A DNA stretch of 63,327 nucleotides from SIG607 sp045586405 (GTDB lineage Bacteria > Bacillota > Clostridia > Oscillospirales > Acutalibacteraceae). The number at the start of each line of letters is the position of its first letter. Position 1 is the first letter of the stretch. The DNA lies in assembly GCA_045586405.1 (NCBI GenBank), contig JAZNAG010000017.1, positions 1 through 63,327 of the forward strand. Direction: 5' to 3'. Shown piece after piece: positions 54,086 to 63,237 of this stretch. A program made the translations under genes and the position numbers. Under the pieces are notes generated by a model that saw only the letters and a list, made by a program, of their open reading frames with translations, ran no database searches and had not been told where the DNA came from.

Positions 54086-54224
54086 AAAATTTTCCCTTTT
54101 TATATCATTCCCAATATTTTTTCATTTATTATACTACATATGTGTTCTTGCTGCAAGAAAAACTTTCAGGTTGCATACTATAATATATATTTATAAATAA
54201 TTATAAAAACGGGTGTGTTTTTTC

Positions 54225-54253
54225 TTGACAACGGGTGCTGTATATGGTATTAT
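54225..54253 (+). promoter_or_regulatory. Promoter of the pyr operon
   Basis: TTGACA, 17 bases, TATTAT. Transcription would begin about 54260, leaving a ~110-base leader. Confidence 0.8.
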
Positions 54254-54259
54254 ATATCA

Positions 54260-54369
54260 AATTAAAGCTGATTCGGCCCGGGCCGGCAGGTCTTAAAGAA
54301 GCACAATGCTTTAAAATTTGTATCCTTGTCGGTGGGCAGGGTTATTTTTTTGTAAGGAGGACTTGTTTT
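54260..54369 (+). promoter_or_regulatory. Leader of the pyr operon
   Basis: A 110-base untranslated stretch with a very GC-rich perfect palindrome CGGCCCGGGCCG (54274-54285), then a weak AAAG/CTTT hairpin, then T7 and AGGAGG. No PyrR-binding consensus or full attenuator was recognised. The GC palindrome stands out in an AT-rich context and may be part of pyrimidine control. Confidence 0.45.
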
Positions 54370-55632
54370 ATGAATATTTTAATGAAAAACGCAAACATCT
54401 TTTCAAACGGCACTTTTTCAAAACAAGACCTCATTGTTTCCGATGGCACTATAAAGGCTATTGGAAAAGATTTGTTTTTAGATAATGCTACTGTTATTGA
54501 TTTAAAAGGTCTCACTGTTTTTTCCGGTTTCGTTGATGTTCATGTTCATCTTCGTGAGCCGGGTTTTTTTTATAAAGAAACCATAGAAAGCGGCACACGC
54601 GCTTGTGCTCATGGCGGATATACAACCGTATTTTCTATGCCTAACCTGAAGCCGTGTCCCGACAGTGCAGAAAACCTTAAGGCTCAGCTTGACATAATTG
54701 AAAAGGATGCAGTTATAAACGTTATTCCTTTCGGTACCATAACGGTAAATCAGGCAGGTGAAAAGCTGTCTGATATGCAGGAAATGAGCAATATGGTCTG
54801 CGGTTTTTCCGACGACGGCAAGGGCGTTCAAAACGAAACTATGATGCTTACCGCTATGCAGACGGCAAAAAAACTCGGTAAGGTCATTTCTGCCCACTGT
54901 GAAGATAACTCTCTGCTGAACGGCGGCTATATACACGATGGCGAATATGCAAATAAGAACGGCCATAAGGGTATATGCAGTGAAAGTGAATGGGGCCCCA
55001 TTAAAAGAGATATAGAGCTTATCAGAAAAACGGGCTGTAAATATCACGTTTGTCATATTTCCTGTAAAGAAAGCGTTGAACTAATAAGAAACGCCAAAAA
55101 GCAGGGGCTTGACATAACCTGCGAAACCGCGCCCCATTACCTTACTATGAACGATATGATGTTAAAGGACGAGGGACGTTTTAAAATGAATCCGCCTATC
55201 AGAAGTGAGGCTGACCGTATCGCTTTAATAGAGGGCATAAAGGACGGCAGTATTGATATGATAGCCACCGACCATGCACCTCATTCTCTAGAGGAAAAAT
55301 CTAAGGGGCTAAAGGACAGCCTTATGGGTGTTGTGGGTATAGAAACTGCTTTTGCGGTGTGCTATACAAAGCTTGTCAAAACGGGAATAATAACCCTTGA
55401 AAAACTAATAGAACTTTTAAGCAAAAATGCCCGAGAGCGCTTCGGTCTTGGCGGAGGGCTCAAGGTGGGCGAACAGGCGGACCTTACCGTGTTCGACCTT
55501 GACGAAAAATATGTAATAAACCCTGACGATTTTCTTTCAAAGGGCAGGGCAACGCCTTTCCTTAACGAAGAAGTGTACGGCAAATGTAAAATGACCGTTT
55601 GTAAGGGCGAAGTTGTATATAAAGATTTATAA
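54370..55632 (+). CDS. pyrC: Dihydroorotase
   Basis: A 420-residue type I dihydroorotase that cyclises carbamoyl aspartate to dihydroorotate. The metal motif is DVHVHLREPG, followed by the second zinc-site residues in ISAHCEDNSL and YHVCHIS, and the catalytic Asp in IATDHAPHS. AGGAGG lies 9 bases ahead of the ATG at 54370; the longer in-frame ORF covers the leader. First gene of the UMP operon. Confidence 0.95.
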   Translation: MNILMKNANIFSNGTFSKQDLIVSDGTIKAIGKDLFLDNATVIDLKGLTVFSGFVDVHVHLREPGFFYKETIESGTRACAHGGYTTVFSMPNLKPCPDSAENLKAQLDIIEKDAVINVIPFGTITVNQAGEKLSDMQEMSNMVCGFSDDGKGVQNETMMLTAMQTAKKLGKVISAHCEDNSLLNGGYIHDGEYANKNGHKGICSESEWGPIKRDIELIRKTGCKYHVCHISCKESVELIRNAKKQGLDITCETAPHYLTMNDMMLKDEGRFKMNPPIRSEADRIALIEGIKDGSIDMIATDHAPHSLEEKSKGLKDSLMGVVGIETAFAVCYTKLVKTGIITLEKLIELLSKNARERFGLGGGLKVGEQADLTVFDLDEKYVINPDDFLSKGRATPFLNEEVYGKCKMTVCKGEVVYKDL

Positions 55633-55647
55633 GCGGAGGAAAAGAAA

Positions 55648-58600
55648 ATGGCAAAAAGAACAGATATTAAAAAGGTACTGATAATCGGCTCAGGTCCTAT
55701 CGTTATAGGACAGGCTGCTGAATTTGACTATGCAGGCACTCAGGCTTGTTTAGCGCTTAAAGAAGAAGGCTATGAGGTTATACTTTGTAACTCTAACCCT
55801 GCTACAATTATGACCGACACCACTATTGCAGATAAGGTTTATATGGAGCCTTTAACTCTTGAATATATTGCGAAAATCCTCCGTTACGAGCGTCCTGACG
55901 CTATTGTCCCCGGCATTGGCGGACAGACAGGTCTTAATATTGCAATGCAACTTGAGAAAAAAGGCATTTTAAAGGAATGCGGTGTTGAACTGCTTGGCAC
56001 TCCTTCTGAGAGTATTGAAAGAGCCGAAGACCGTGAAATGTTTAAAGAACTTTGCGAGTCTATCGGTGAGCCCACTATACCTTCTGAAATTACCTATAAT
56101 CTTGAAGAAGCTAAGGTTGCCGCAGAAAAAATCGGTTACCCTGTAGTTTTACGTCCTGCCTTTACTTTGGGTGGTACGGGCGGCGGCTTTGCAAATAACG
56201 AAGCCGAGCTTGTTGAAATCGGTCTTAACGCTTTTAAACTTTCTCCTGTTCATCAGGTGCTTATTGAAAAGAGCGTTAAGGGTTATAAAGAAATTGAATT
56301 TGAAGTTATGCGCGACTCCAACGACCACGCAATTACAATATGCGGTATGGAAAATATAGATCCTGTTGGTGTTCATACCGGTGACTCTCTTGTTGTAGCA
56401 CCTATCATGACTCTTAGTAAAGAGGATGAAAAAATGCTTAACGACAGCGCTATAAAGCTTATTAAAGAACTTAAAATTGAGGGTGGCTGTAACGTTCAGT
56501 TTGCTCTTAACCCTCATAGTAGCGAATACTTCCTTATTGAAGTTAATCCCCGTGTTTCCCGTTCATCTGCCCTTGCTTCAAAGGCTTCGGGCTACCCCAT
56601 CGCCAGAGTAACCGCAAAAATTGCGCTTGGTATGGCTCTTGAGGAAATTAAAATTGCAAACACCACCGCCGCTTTTGAACCAAAACTTGATTATGTTATT
56701 GCAAAACTTCCGAGATTCCCCTTTGATAAGTTTACCACCGCTTCTAACAGCCTTGGTACTCAGATGAAGGCAACGGGTGAGGTTATGGGTATCGGCTCTA
56801 ACCTCGAAGAGTGTCTGCTTAAGGGCATCCGTTCTCTTGAGGTTGGTGTAAATCATATCTATCACCACAAGTTTGATAATATGAGTGATGAAGAAATCAG
56901 AAACTATATAAGCGAGTTCAGAGATGACAATATCTTCGCTATTGCAGAGCTTCTTTATCGCGGTGACAGCGTTGAGCAGATTCATAACATTACAAAGATA
57001 ACTCCTTTCTTCCTTGAAGCAATTAAAAACATAATTGATATGGAAGAAAAACTAAAGAATAACGCAAACGACCTTGAGATATTAAAAGAAGCCAAGAAAA
57101 TGGGCTTCTCGGATAAGTATGTTGCAAGAATGTGGAAATGCGACGAGCTTGATATTTTCGCCCTTCGCAAAGAAAACAAACTTTTCCCCGTGTTCCGTAT
57201 GGTTGATACCTGCCACACAGGTGCTTATATTCCTTACTTCTATTCTTCTTATTCGGGTGAAAATACCTCTATAAAAACCGATAAGAAAAAGATAGTGGTT
57301 TTGGGCGCAGGACCTATTCGTATTGGTCAGGGTGTTGAATTTGACTATTCGACCGTTCACGCCGTAACCACCATTAAAAACTCGGGTTATGAGGCTATAA
57401 TCATAAACAATAACCCCGAAACCGTATCTACCGACTACACTACGGCAGATAAGCTTTATTTTGAACCCCTTACTCCCGAAGATGTTATGAATATTATTGA
57501 GTTTGAACAGCCTGAGGGTGTAGTTGCTTCTCTGGGCGGACAGACCGCTATAAATCTTGCAGAGCCTCTTATGAAGCGCGGTGTTAAGATTATAGGTACC
57601 GACTGCGCCGCAATAGAACGCGCCGAAAACCGTGACAGCTTTGAAAAGCTTCTTCACGAACTGAATATTCCTCAGCCTACCGGTAAGGCAGTAACAAGCA
57701 TTGAAGCAGGACTTTCTGCTGCCGCAAATATCGGCTACCCCGTGCTTGTACGTCCCAGCTTCGTTCTGGGCGGTAGAGCTATGCAGATAGTTGCCAATGA
57801 AGAACAGCTTCGCCATTACCTTAAAACCGCTGTTGAAATTGACGAGGATAAGCCTGTTCTTGTTGATAAATATATTCAGGGCAAAGAGGTGGAAATTGAC
57901 GCTATTTGCGACGGTAAAGATGTATTTGTTCCCGGTATTATGGAACTTGTTGAAAGAACAGGTATACACTCGGGCGACTCTATAAGCGTTTATCCCACCT
58001 TCAGTATTTCCAATAAGGTAAAGGGAACTATTCTTCAGTACGCTAAAAAACTTGGCGTAGGCATAGGCATTGTAGGTCTTTATAATATTCAGTTTATAGT
58101 CGATGAAAAAGACGATGTTTATATTATTGAGGTTAACCCACGTTCTTCAAGAACTGTACCTTTCTTGTCTAAGGCAACAGGTTACGGTCTTGCAGATATA
58201 GCTACCGAGGTTATTCTTGGCAAGAGCCTTAAAGAGCTTGGTATATTCGACCTTTATCCTGAGGAGAAAAAGCGCTGGTATGTAAAGGTTCCGGTATTCT
58301 CCTTTAATAAGCTTCGCGGACTTGACGCGTACCTTTCTCCCGAAATGAAGTCTACAGGCGAAGCTATAGGCTATGACGATAAGTTAAACCGCGCTCTTTA
58401 TAAGGCGCTTCAGGCAAGCGGAATGAAACTTCAGAACTACGGTACTGTCTTTGCTACCATTGCCGATAAGGATAAAGCAGAAGCTCTGCCTCTTATTAAG
58501 AGATTCTATGAGCTTGGCTTTAATATTCAGGCTACAAGCGGTACAGCCCAGTTCTTAAGGGAAAACGGTATCCGCACCCACGTGCTTGGCAAGATAAACG

Positions 58601-58821
58601 AGGGCAGCGATGAAATCCCCGAGGCACTCCGTCAGGGACACATTGCCTATGTTATAAACACTAAGGACATTTCTTCTCAGGGACAGACAAGTGACGGTGT
58701 AGAAATAAGAAAGTTGGCAACCGAAAATAACGTTACCATATTTACCGCCCTTGACACCGTTAAGGTTTTACTTGACGTTCTTGAAGAAACCACACTTACT
58801 ATCTCCACAATAGACGCGTGA
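55648..58821 (+). CDS. carB: Carbamoyl-phosphate synthase large subunit
   Basis: A 1057-residue enzyme that makes carbamoyl phosphate for pyrimidines and arginine. Two ATP-grasp halves are seen. Each opens with a paired glycine motif (VLIIGSGPIVIGQAAEFDYA and VVLGAGPIRIGQGVEFDYS) and contains LRPAFTLGGTGGG or VRPSFVLGGRAM. The C-terminal MGS-like allosteric domain shows FNIQATSGTAQFLRENGI. There is no carA next to it, unlike the common arrangement; the glutaminase subunit must be encoded elsewhere. Confidence 0.97.
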   Translation: MAKRTDIKKVLIIGSGPIVIGQAAEFDYAGTQACLALKEEGYEVILCNSNPATIMTDTTIADKVYMEPLTLEYIAKILRYERPDAIVPGIGGQTGLNIAMQLEKKGILKECGVELLGTPSESIERAEDREMFKELCESIGEPTIPSEITYNLEEAKVAAEKIGYPVVLRPAFTLGGTGGGFANNEAELVEIGLNAFKLSPVHQVLIEKSVKGYKEIEFEVMRDSNDHAITICGMENIDPVGVHTGDSLVVAPIMTLSKEDEKMLNDSAIKLIKELKIEGGCNVQFALNPHSSEYFLIEVNPRVSRSSALASKASGYPIARVTAKIALGMALEEIKIANTTAAFEPKLDYVIAKLPRFPFDKFTTASNSLGTQMKATGEVMGIGSNLEECLLKGIRSLEVGVNHIYHHKFDNMSDEEIRNYISEFRDDNIFAIAELLYRGDSVEQIHNITKITPFFLEAIKNIIDMEEKLKNNANDLEILKEAKKMGFSDKYVARMWKCDELDIFALRKENKLFPVFRMVDTCHTGAYIPYFYSSYSGENTSIKTDKKKIVVLGAGPIRIGQGVEFDYSTVHAVTTIKNSGYEAIIINNNPETVSTDYTTADKLYFEPLTPEDVMNIIEFEQPEGVVASLGGQTAINLAEPLMKRGVKIIGTDCAAIERAENRDSFEKLLHELNIPQPTGKAVTSIEAGLSAAANIGYPVLVRPSFVLGGRAMQIVANEEQLRHYLKTAVEIDEDKPVLVDKYIQGKEVEIDAICDGKDVFVPGIMELVERTGIHSGDSISVYPTFSISNKVKGTILQYAKKLGVGIGIVGLYNIQFIVDEKDDVYIIEVNPRSSRTVPFLSKATGYGLADIATEVILGKSLKELGIFDLYPEEKKRWYVKVPVFSFNKLRGLDAYLSPEMKSTGEAIGYDDKLNRALYKALQASGMKLQNYGTVFATIADKDKAEALPLIKRFYELGFNIQATSGTAQFLRENGIRTHVLGKINEGSDEIPEALRQGHIAYVINTKDISSQGQTSDGVEIRKLATENNVTIFTALDTVKVLLDVLEETTLTISTIDA

Positions 58822-58829
58822 GGGAAAAT

Positions 58830-59561
58830 ATGAAACAACAAATAATGACTATCCTTGAAAACGAAAAAATTGCCAAGGATATTATGAAAATGGTTCTTGA
58901 AGGGGACACAAGTTCCCTTTCAAAACCCGGACAGTTTATAAACATTAAACTTGAGGGCAAATATCTTCGCCGTCCTATTTCGGTATGTGATTACAACGAT
59001 AACAGCATAACTATTATTTATAAAATAGTTGGTAGCGGTACCGAGCAGATGGCATTTATGAAAAAAGGAGAAACCCTTGATATTCTCTGCGGCCTTGGTA
59101 ACGGCTTTGATGTATCAAAGTCCGGCGATATGCCTGTTCTTATAGGCGGCGGCGTAGGTGTTCCGCCTATGTACGGCGTTTGCAAAGAGCTTAAAAACAA
59201 GGGTATTAAGTCTAAGGTGATTTTAGGCTTTAACTCTGCAGAGGATGTTTTTTATAAGTCTGAATTTGAGGCTCTTGGCGCAGAGGTTTTTGTGACAACT
59301 GCAGACGGCTCTTTCGGCACAAAGGGCTTTGTTACCGATGTACTTAAAGGTATTGATTATTCATACTTTTTCACCTGCGGACCAATGCCCATGTTTAAGG
59401 CTATTGAGGGCGTGGCAAAAACAAGCGGACAGTATAGCTTTGAAGAAAGAATGGGCTGTGGCTTTGGCGCTTGTATGGGTTGTTCCTGTAAAACAAAGTA
59501 CGGCAATAAGCGTATTTGTAAAGACGGTCCCGTGCTTATTAGGGAGGAAATAATATGGTAA
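58830..59561 (+). CDS. pyrK: Dihydroorotate dehydrogenase electron-transfer subunit
   Basis: A 243-residue FAD and 2Fe-2S protein that passes electrons from PyrD to NAD. The FAD motif is LRRPISVCDY, the nucleotide site GGGVGVPPMYGVCKEL, and the cluster motif CGFGACMGCSC with a last Cys in RICKDG. The ATG at 58830 is preceded by GAGGG; the GTG at 58818 overlaps the carB stop. Confidence 0.95.
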   Translation: MKQQIMTILENEKIAKDIMKMVLEGDTSSLSKPGQFINIKLEGKYLRRPISVCDYNDNSITIIYKIVGSGTEQMAFMKKGETLDILCGLGNGFDVSKSGDMPVLIGGGVGVPPMYGVCKELKNKGIKSKVILGFNSAEDVFYKSEFEALGAEVFVTTADGSFGTKGFVTDVLKGIDYSYFFTCGPMPMFKAIEGVAKTSGQYSFEERMGCGFGACMGCSCKTKYGNKRICKDGPVLIREEIIW

Positions 59562-60466
59562 ACACAAAAATAAATCTTTGCGGTATTACCATTGATAATC
59601 CCGTAATACCCGCTTCGGGAACCTTTGGCTTTGGCTACGAATTTGCCGAGCTTTATGATATTAACTGCCTTGGCACCTTCTCTTTCAAGGGCACTACCAA
59701 GGATGCAAGATTCGGTAATCCTACGCCAAGAATTGCCGAGTGCGATGCAGGTATGATAAACGCTGTAGGTCTTCAGAACCCCGGTGTTGAAATGGTTATA
59801 AGCGAGGAACTGCCAAAACTTAAAACCTGCTTTAATAAGCCTGTTATGGCAAATGTAAGCGGTTTTTCTATTGAAGATTACGCTTATACCTGTGAAAAAC
59901 TTGATAGTTGCGACCAGATAGGCTGGTTTGAAGTAAATGTTTCCTGTCCCAATGTTCACGGCGGCGGAATGAGCTTCGGTACTTCACCCGAGGCGGCGGC
60001 AGAGGTTACAAAGGCAGTGAAAAAAGTCACAACCAAGCCTGTTATTATAAAACTTTCACCTAACGTAACCGATATTGTGTCTATTGCCAAGGCCTGTGAA
60101 GAGGCTGGCGCCGACGGAATAAGTATGATAAATACCTTACTTGGAATGCGCATAGACCTTAAAACCAAAAAGCCTGTTATTGCAAATAAAATGGGCGGTT
60201 TTTCGGGCCCTGCCATTAAGCCTGTTGCTCTTCGTATGGTATATCAGGTTTATGAAAATGTCAAAATTCCCATTGTTGGTATGGGCGGTATAAGTACGGC
60301 AGAAGATGTTATTGAAATGATGCTTGCAGGTGCCACAGCCGTAGAGGTTGGTGCCGCAAACCTTATAGATCCCTTTGTTTGCAAGGATATAATAAACGAT
60401 TTGCCGCGGGTTATGGAAAAATACGGCATTAAAGATTTAAAAGAAGTTATAGGAGGTGCTCACTAA
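59555..60466 (+). CDS. pyrD: Dihydroorotate dehydrogenase, class 1B catalytic subunit
   Basis: A 303-residue FMN enzyme that oxidises dihydroorotate to orotate. NPVIPASGTFGFGYEF, the catalytic-Cys region EVNVSCPNVHGGGMSFG and the phosphate loop GMGGISTAEDVIEM are class 1B features. Works with PyrK, whose gene it overlaps by 7 bases. Confidence 0.96.
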   Translation: MVNTKINLCGITIDNPVIPASGTFGFGYEFAELYDINCLGTFSFKGTTKDARFGNPTPRIAECDAGMINAVGLQNPGVEMVISEELPKLKTCFNKPVMANVSGFSIEDYAYTCEKLDSCDQIGWFEVNVSCPNVHGGGMSFGTSPEAAAEVTKAVKKVTTKPVIIKLSPNVTDIVSIAKACEEAGADGISMINTLLGMRIDLKTKKPVIANKMGGFSGPAIKPVALRMVYQVYENVKIPIVGMGGISTAEDVIEMMLAGATAVEVGAANLIDPFVCKDIINDLPRVMEKYGIKDLKEVIGGAH

Positions 60467-61164
60467 TGGGTAAAGATGTAATAATTGCTTGTGACTTCGC
60501 GTCAAAAGAGCAGGTAATGACCTTTCTTGACAAGTTTACAGGCAGAAAACCTTTCGTTAAAATTGGTATGGAACTTTTCTATGCAGAAGGTCCTGAAATT
60601 GTAAAGGAAATAAAGGCAAGAGGACACAAAATATTCCTCGATTTAAAGCTTCACGATATTCCCAATACCGTTAAAAAGAGTATGGCTGTTCTGTCCCGTC
60701 TTGATGTAGATATGACTAATCTACACGCTGCAGGTACCATCAGTATGATGGAAGCGGCTCTTGAGGGACTAACCCGACAGGACGGCACCAGACCGCTTCT
60801 TATAGCCGTTACTCAGCTGACAAGCACCGATCAGGAAAGAATGGAAAACGACCTTCTTATAAAAGAACCTATTGATAAGGTTGTTATGCACTATGCCTCT
60901 AACGCTGAAAAGGCAGGTCTTGACGGTGTTGTGTGCTCACCTCTTGAAGCAGAGAAGGTACACGATACCTGCGGGAAAAACTTCTTAACCGTTACTCCCG
61001 GTGTGCGTTTTGCAGACGGTGATATCGGTGACCAGAAGCGTGTTATGACACCTGCAGAGGCTAAGAAAATAGGCTCTGACTATATAGTTGTGGGAAGACC
61101 TATTACAGCCGCCGAAGATCCCGTTGCGGCTTATGAGCGCTGCGTAGCAGAATTTTGCGATTAA
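60466..61164 (+). CDS. pyrF: Orotidine 5'-phosphate decarboxylase
   Basis: A 232-residue enzyme for the last step to UMP. The signature FLDLKLHDIPNTV holds the catalytic Asp-Lys-Asp set, and LTVTPGVRFADG and DYIVVGRPIT bind phosphate. The start overlaps the pyrD stop by 1 base (TAATG). Confidence 0.96.
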   Translation: MGKDVIIACDFASKEQVMTFLDKFTGRKPFVKIGMELFYAEGPEIVKEIKARGHKIFLDLKLHDIPNTVKKSMAVLSRLDVDMTNLHAAGTISMMEAALEGLTRQDGTRPLLIAVTQLTSTDQERMENDLLIKEPIDKVVMHYASNAEKAGLDGVVCSPLEAEKVHDTCGKNFLTVTPGVRFADGDIGDQKRVMTPAEAKKIGSDYIVVGRPITAAEDPVAAYERCVAEFCD

Positions 61165-61178
61165 GGAGAGAGAAAAAA

Positions 61179-61835
61179 ATGGAAAGCTATAAAAGAGAGT
61201 TTATACAGTTTTTAGAAGGCGCCGGAGTGCTTAAATTCGGCGATTTTACCGCAAAAAGCGGCAGAAAAATCCCTTATTTTATAAATGCAGGCGACATTAA
61301 AACCGGTGACCAGATATGTAAACTTGGCGAATTTTACGCTAAGGCTTACTTTGAAAAGGTGGGAAATAAGCGTACCGTTCTTTACGGTCCTGCATATAAA
61401 GGAATTCCCATAGCTGTATCGGTAGCTACTGCACTGTCTCGTGAAGGTCTTGACGTTCCTTTCTTCTTTAACAGAAAAGAGGAAAAGGACCACGGTGAAG
61501 GCGGCGTTTTCGTTGGCTATAAGCCTCAGGAAAATGAGGAAATCGTTATAGTTGAAGATGTTATCACCGCAGGCACCGCTATCAGAGAAAGTATGGAAAT
61601 TTTATCCTCTCTTAAAGGTACAAAGGTTGCCGCAACATTTGTTATGGTTGACAGAAAAGAAAAAGGCAGAACCGAAAAATCTGCTATGGCTGAGGTTGGC
61701 GAGGAATTCGGTTTCCCCGTATACTCAGTTGTTGACGTATACGATATAATCGAATACCTTGAAGAAAAACCCGAAAACAAAGAAAACGTTGACAGAATCA
61801 AAGCTTATCTTGAAATAAATGGAGCTAAAGCATAA
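61179..61835 (+). CDS. pyrE: Orotate phosphoribosyltransferase
   Basis: A 218-residue enzyme that joins orotate and PRPP to OMP. LYGPAYKGIPIAVSVATALS and the flexible-loop RKEEKDHGEGG come first, then the PRPP motif VIVEDVITAGTAIRE. AAGGAGAG lies ahead of the ATG at 61179, so the longer frame that overlaps pyrF is not used. Confidence 0.96.
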   Translation: MESYKREFIQFLEGAGVLKFGDFTAKSGRKIPYFINAGDIKTGDQICKLGEFYAKAYFEKVGNKRTVLYGPAYKGIPIAVSVATALSREGLDVPFFFNRKEEKDHGEGGVFVGYKPQENEEIVIVEDVITAGTAIRESMEILSSLKGTKVAATFVMVDRKEKGRTEKSAMAEVGEEFGFPVYSVVDVYDIIEYLEEKPENKENVDRIKAYLEINGAKA

Positions 61836-62746
61836 TGAGACATCTTATTGATATTTTAGAACTGTCTACCAAAGAACTTGAGGAACTTGTAGCAACTGCT
61901 ATGGATATTATTGAAAATCCTCAAAAATATGCTAAAAAGTGCGAGGGCAAAAAACTTGCTACCCTGTTTTTTGAGCCGTCTACCAGAACAAGACTCAGTT
62001 TTGAAGCGGCTATGTACGAACTGGGCGGTAATGTGCTTACTATGGCAGATGCGGGTTCAAGCTCTGCTTCAAAAGGCGAGAGTGTTGCGGATACCGCAAA
62101 AATGATATCCTGCTATGCCGATATAATCGCTATGCGCCACCCGAAAGAGGGTGCACCGCTGGTTGCCGCAAATAATTCTACCATTCCTGTAATAAATGCG
62201 GGTGACGGCGGACATTTTCACCCCACTCAGACTCTTGCAGACCTTCTCACTATTTACAGAGAAAAGGGCAGGTTTGATAATCTGACTATCGGTCTTTGCG
62301 GTGACCTTAAATTCGGCAGAACGGTACATTCTCTTATATCTGCTATGACAAGATATAAGAATATAAAGTTCGTGCTTATTTCACCTAAAGAACTTTGCGT
62401 TCCCGATTATGTTTTAAACACCATAACCGAGGCAGGACACAGCTATGTGCAGGTTGAAAGCCTTGAAGAAAGTATTCCCGAACTTGATATACTGTATATG
62501 ACGAGAGTTCAGCGTGAGCGCTTCTTTAATGAAGAAGAATATCTGCGCCTTAAAGACAGCTATATTCTTGATGCCGATAAAATGAAACTTGCGAAAAGCG
62601 ACCTTGCCGTTATGCATCCGCTGCCCAGAGTTAACGAAATTTCTGTGGCTGTGGATAATGACAGCAGAGCTTGTTATTTCAGACAGGCGCTTAACGGTAA
62701 GTATATGCGAATGGCACTTATACTTAAACTGCTCGGTATAGAATAG
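61835..62746 (+). CDS. pyrB: Aspartate carbamoyltransferase, catalytic subunit
   Basis: A 303-residue enzyme of the first committed pyrimidine step. The carbamoyl phosphate motif is FFEPSTRTRLSFE, and the aspartate-binding regions are SKGESVADTAKM and MHPLPRVNEI. The start overlaps the pyrE stop by 1 base. Followed by its regulatory subunit gene. Confidence 0.97.
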   Translation: MRHLIDILELSTKELEELVATAMDIIENPQKYAKKCEGKKLATLFFEPSTRTRLSFEAAMYELGGNVLTMADAGSSSASKGESVADTAKMISCYADIIAMRHPKEGAPLVAANNSTIPVINAGDGGHFHPTQTLADLLTIYREKGRFDNLTIGLCGDLKFGRTVHSLISAMTRYKNIKFVLISPKELCVPDYVLNTITEAGHSYVQVESLEESIPELDILYMTRVQRERFFNEEEYLRLKDSYILDADKMKLAKSDLAVMHPLPRVNEISVAVDNDSRACYFRQALNGKYMRMALILKLLGIE

Positions 62747-62757
62747 GGGGCGAGTTT

Positions 62758-63171
62758 ATGAATATCGATTCTATAAAAAACGGCTTTGTAATTGACCATA
62801 TAGCTGCAGGCAAGGGTATGAAGATTTATAAACTTTTAGGTCTTTCAAAGCTTGAATGTCCGGTTGCTATGATAATGAATGCACAAAGCGAAAAAATGGG
62901 CAAAAAAGACGTTATAAAAATTGATGCCGATATTGAAATTGATACACATATTTTAGGCTTTGTAGATCCCGGTATAACTGTTAATGTTATTAAAGATTCG
63001 GTTATTGTAGAAAAGAAAAAAATAGAGCTTCCCGAGAAGCTCACCGATATAATTTTCTGCAAAAACCCCAGATGTATAACCTCTACCGAACAAGAGCTTT
63101 CTCATCAGTTTGTTCTTGCCGATAAGGAAAAAAGAATTTACCGCTGTATCTACTGCGATACCGAAGCATAA
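62758..63171 (+). CDS. pyrI: Aspartate carbamoyltransferase, regulatory subunit
   Basis: A 137-residue subunit that binds nucleotides and makes the enzyme allosteric. The zinc domain has CKNPRC and CIYC (four cysteines), and GFVIDHIAAGKGMKIYKLLG is the typical start. Slightly shorter than the E. coli subunit. Last gene of the operon. Confidence 0.94.
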   Translation: MNIDSIKNGFVIDHIAAGKGMKIYKLLGLSKLECPVAMIMNAQSEKMGKKDVIKIDADIEIDTHILGFVDPGITVNVIKDSVIVEKKKIELPEKLTDIIFCKNPRCITSTEQELSHQFVLADKEKRIYRCIYCDTEA

Positions 63172-63193
63172 TAAAAAACGGACACAGAAAGTG

Positions 63194-63233
63194 ATATGCA
63201 CCCCAAAAGTTAGACACTTTTGGAGGTGCATAT
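63194..63233 (+). other. Hairpin at the IS end covering the transposase ribosome binding site
   Basis: Arms 63194-63210 and 63216-63233 are complementary with a single bulged base, around the loop TAGAC. The 3' arm contains GGAGG (63222-63226), so read-through transcripts would hide the ribosome binding site. Confidence 0.7.
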
Positions 63234-63237
63234 TTTT

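Noticed and set aside
54235..54369. In-frame upstream extension of pyrC
   Set aside because: It begins inside the promoter, before the predicted transcript start. The ATG at 54370 has a strong AGGAGG.
54260..54369. PyrR-dependent attenuator in the pyr leader
   Set aside because: I could not find the PyrR-binding consensus or an antiterminator/terminator pair; only a GC palindrome is seen.
57082..57969. A 295-codon minus-strand frame inside carB
   Set aside because: Antisense to a conserved gene; composition is unlike a real protein, and no ribosome binding site or promoter fits.
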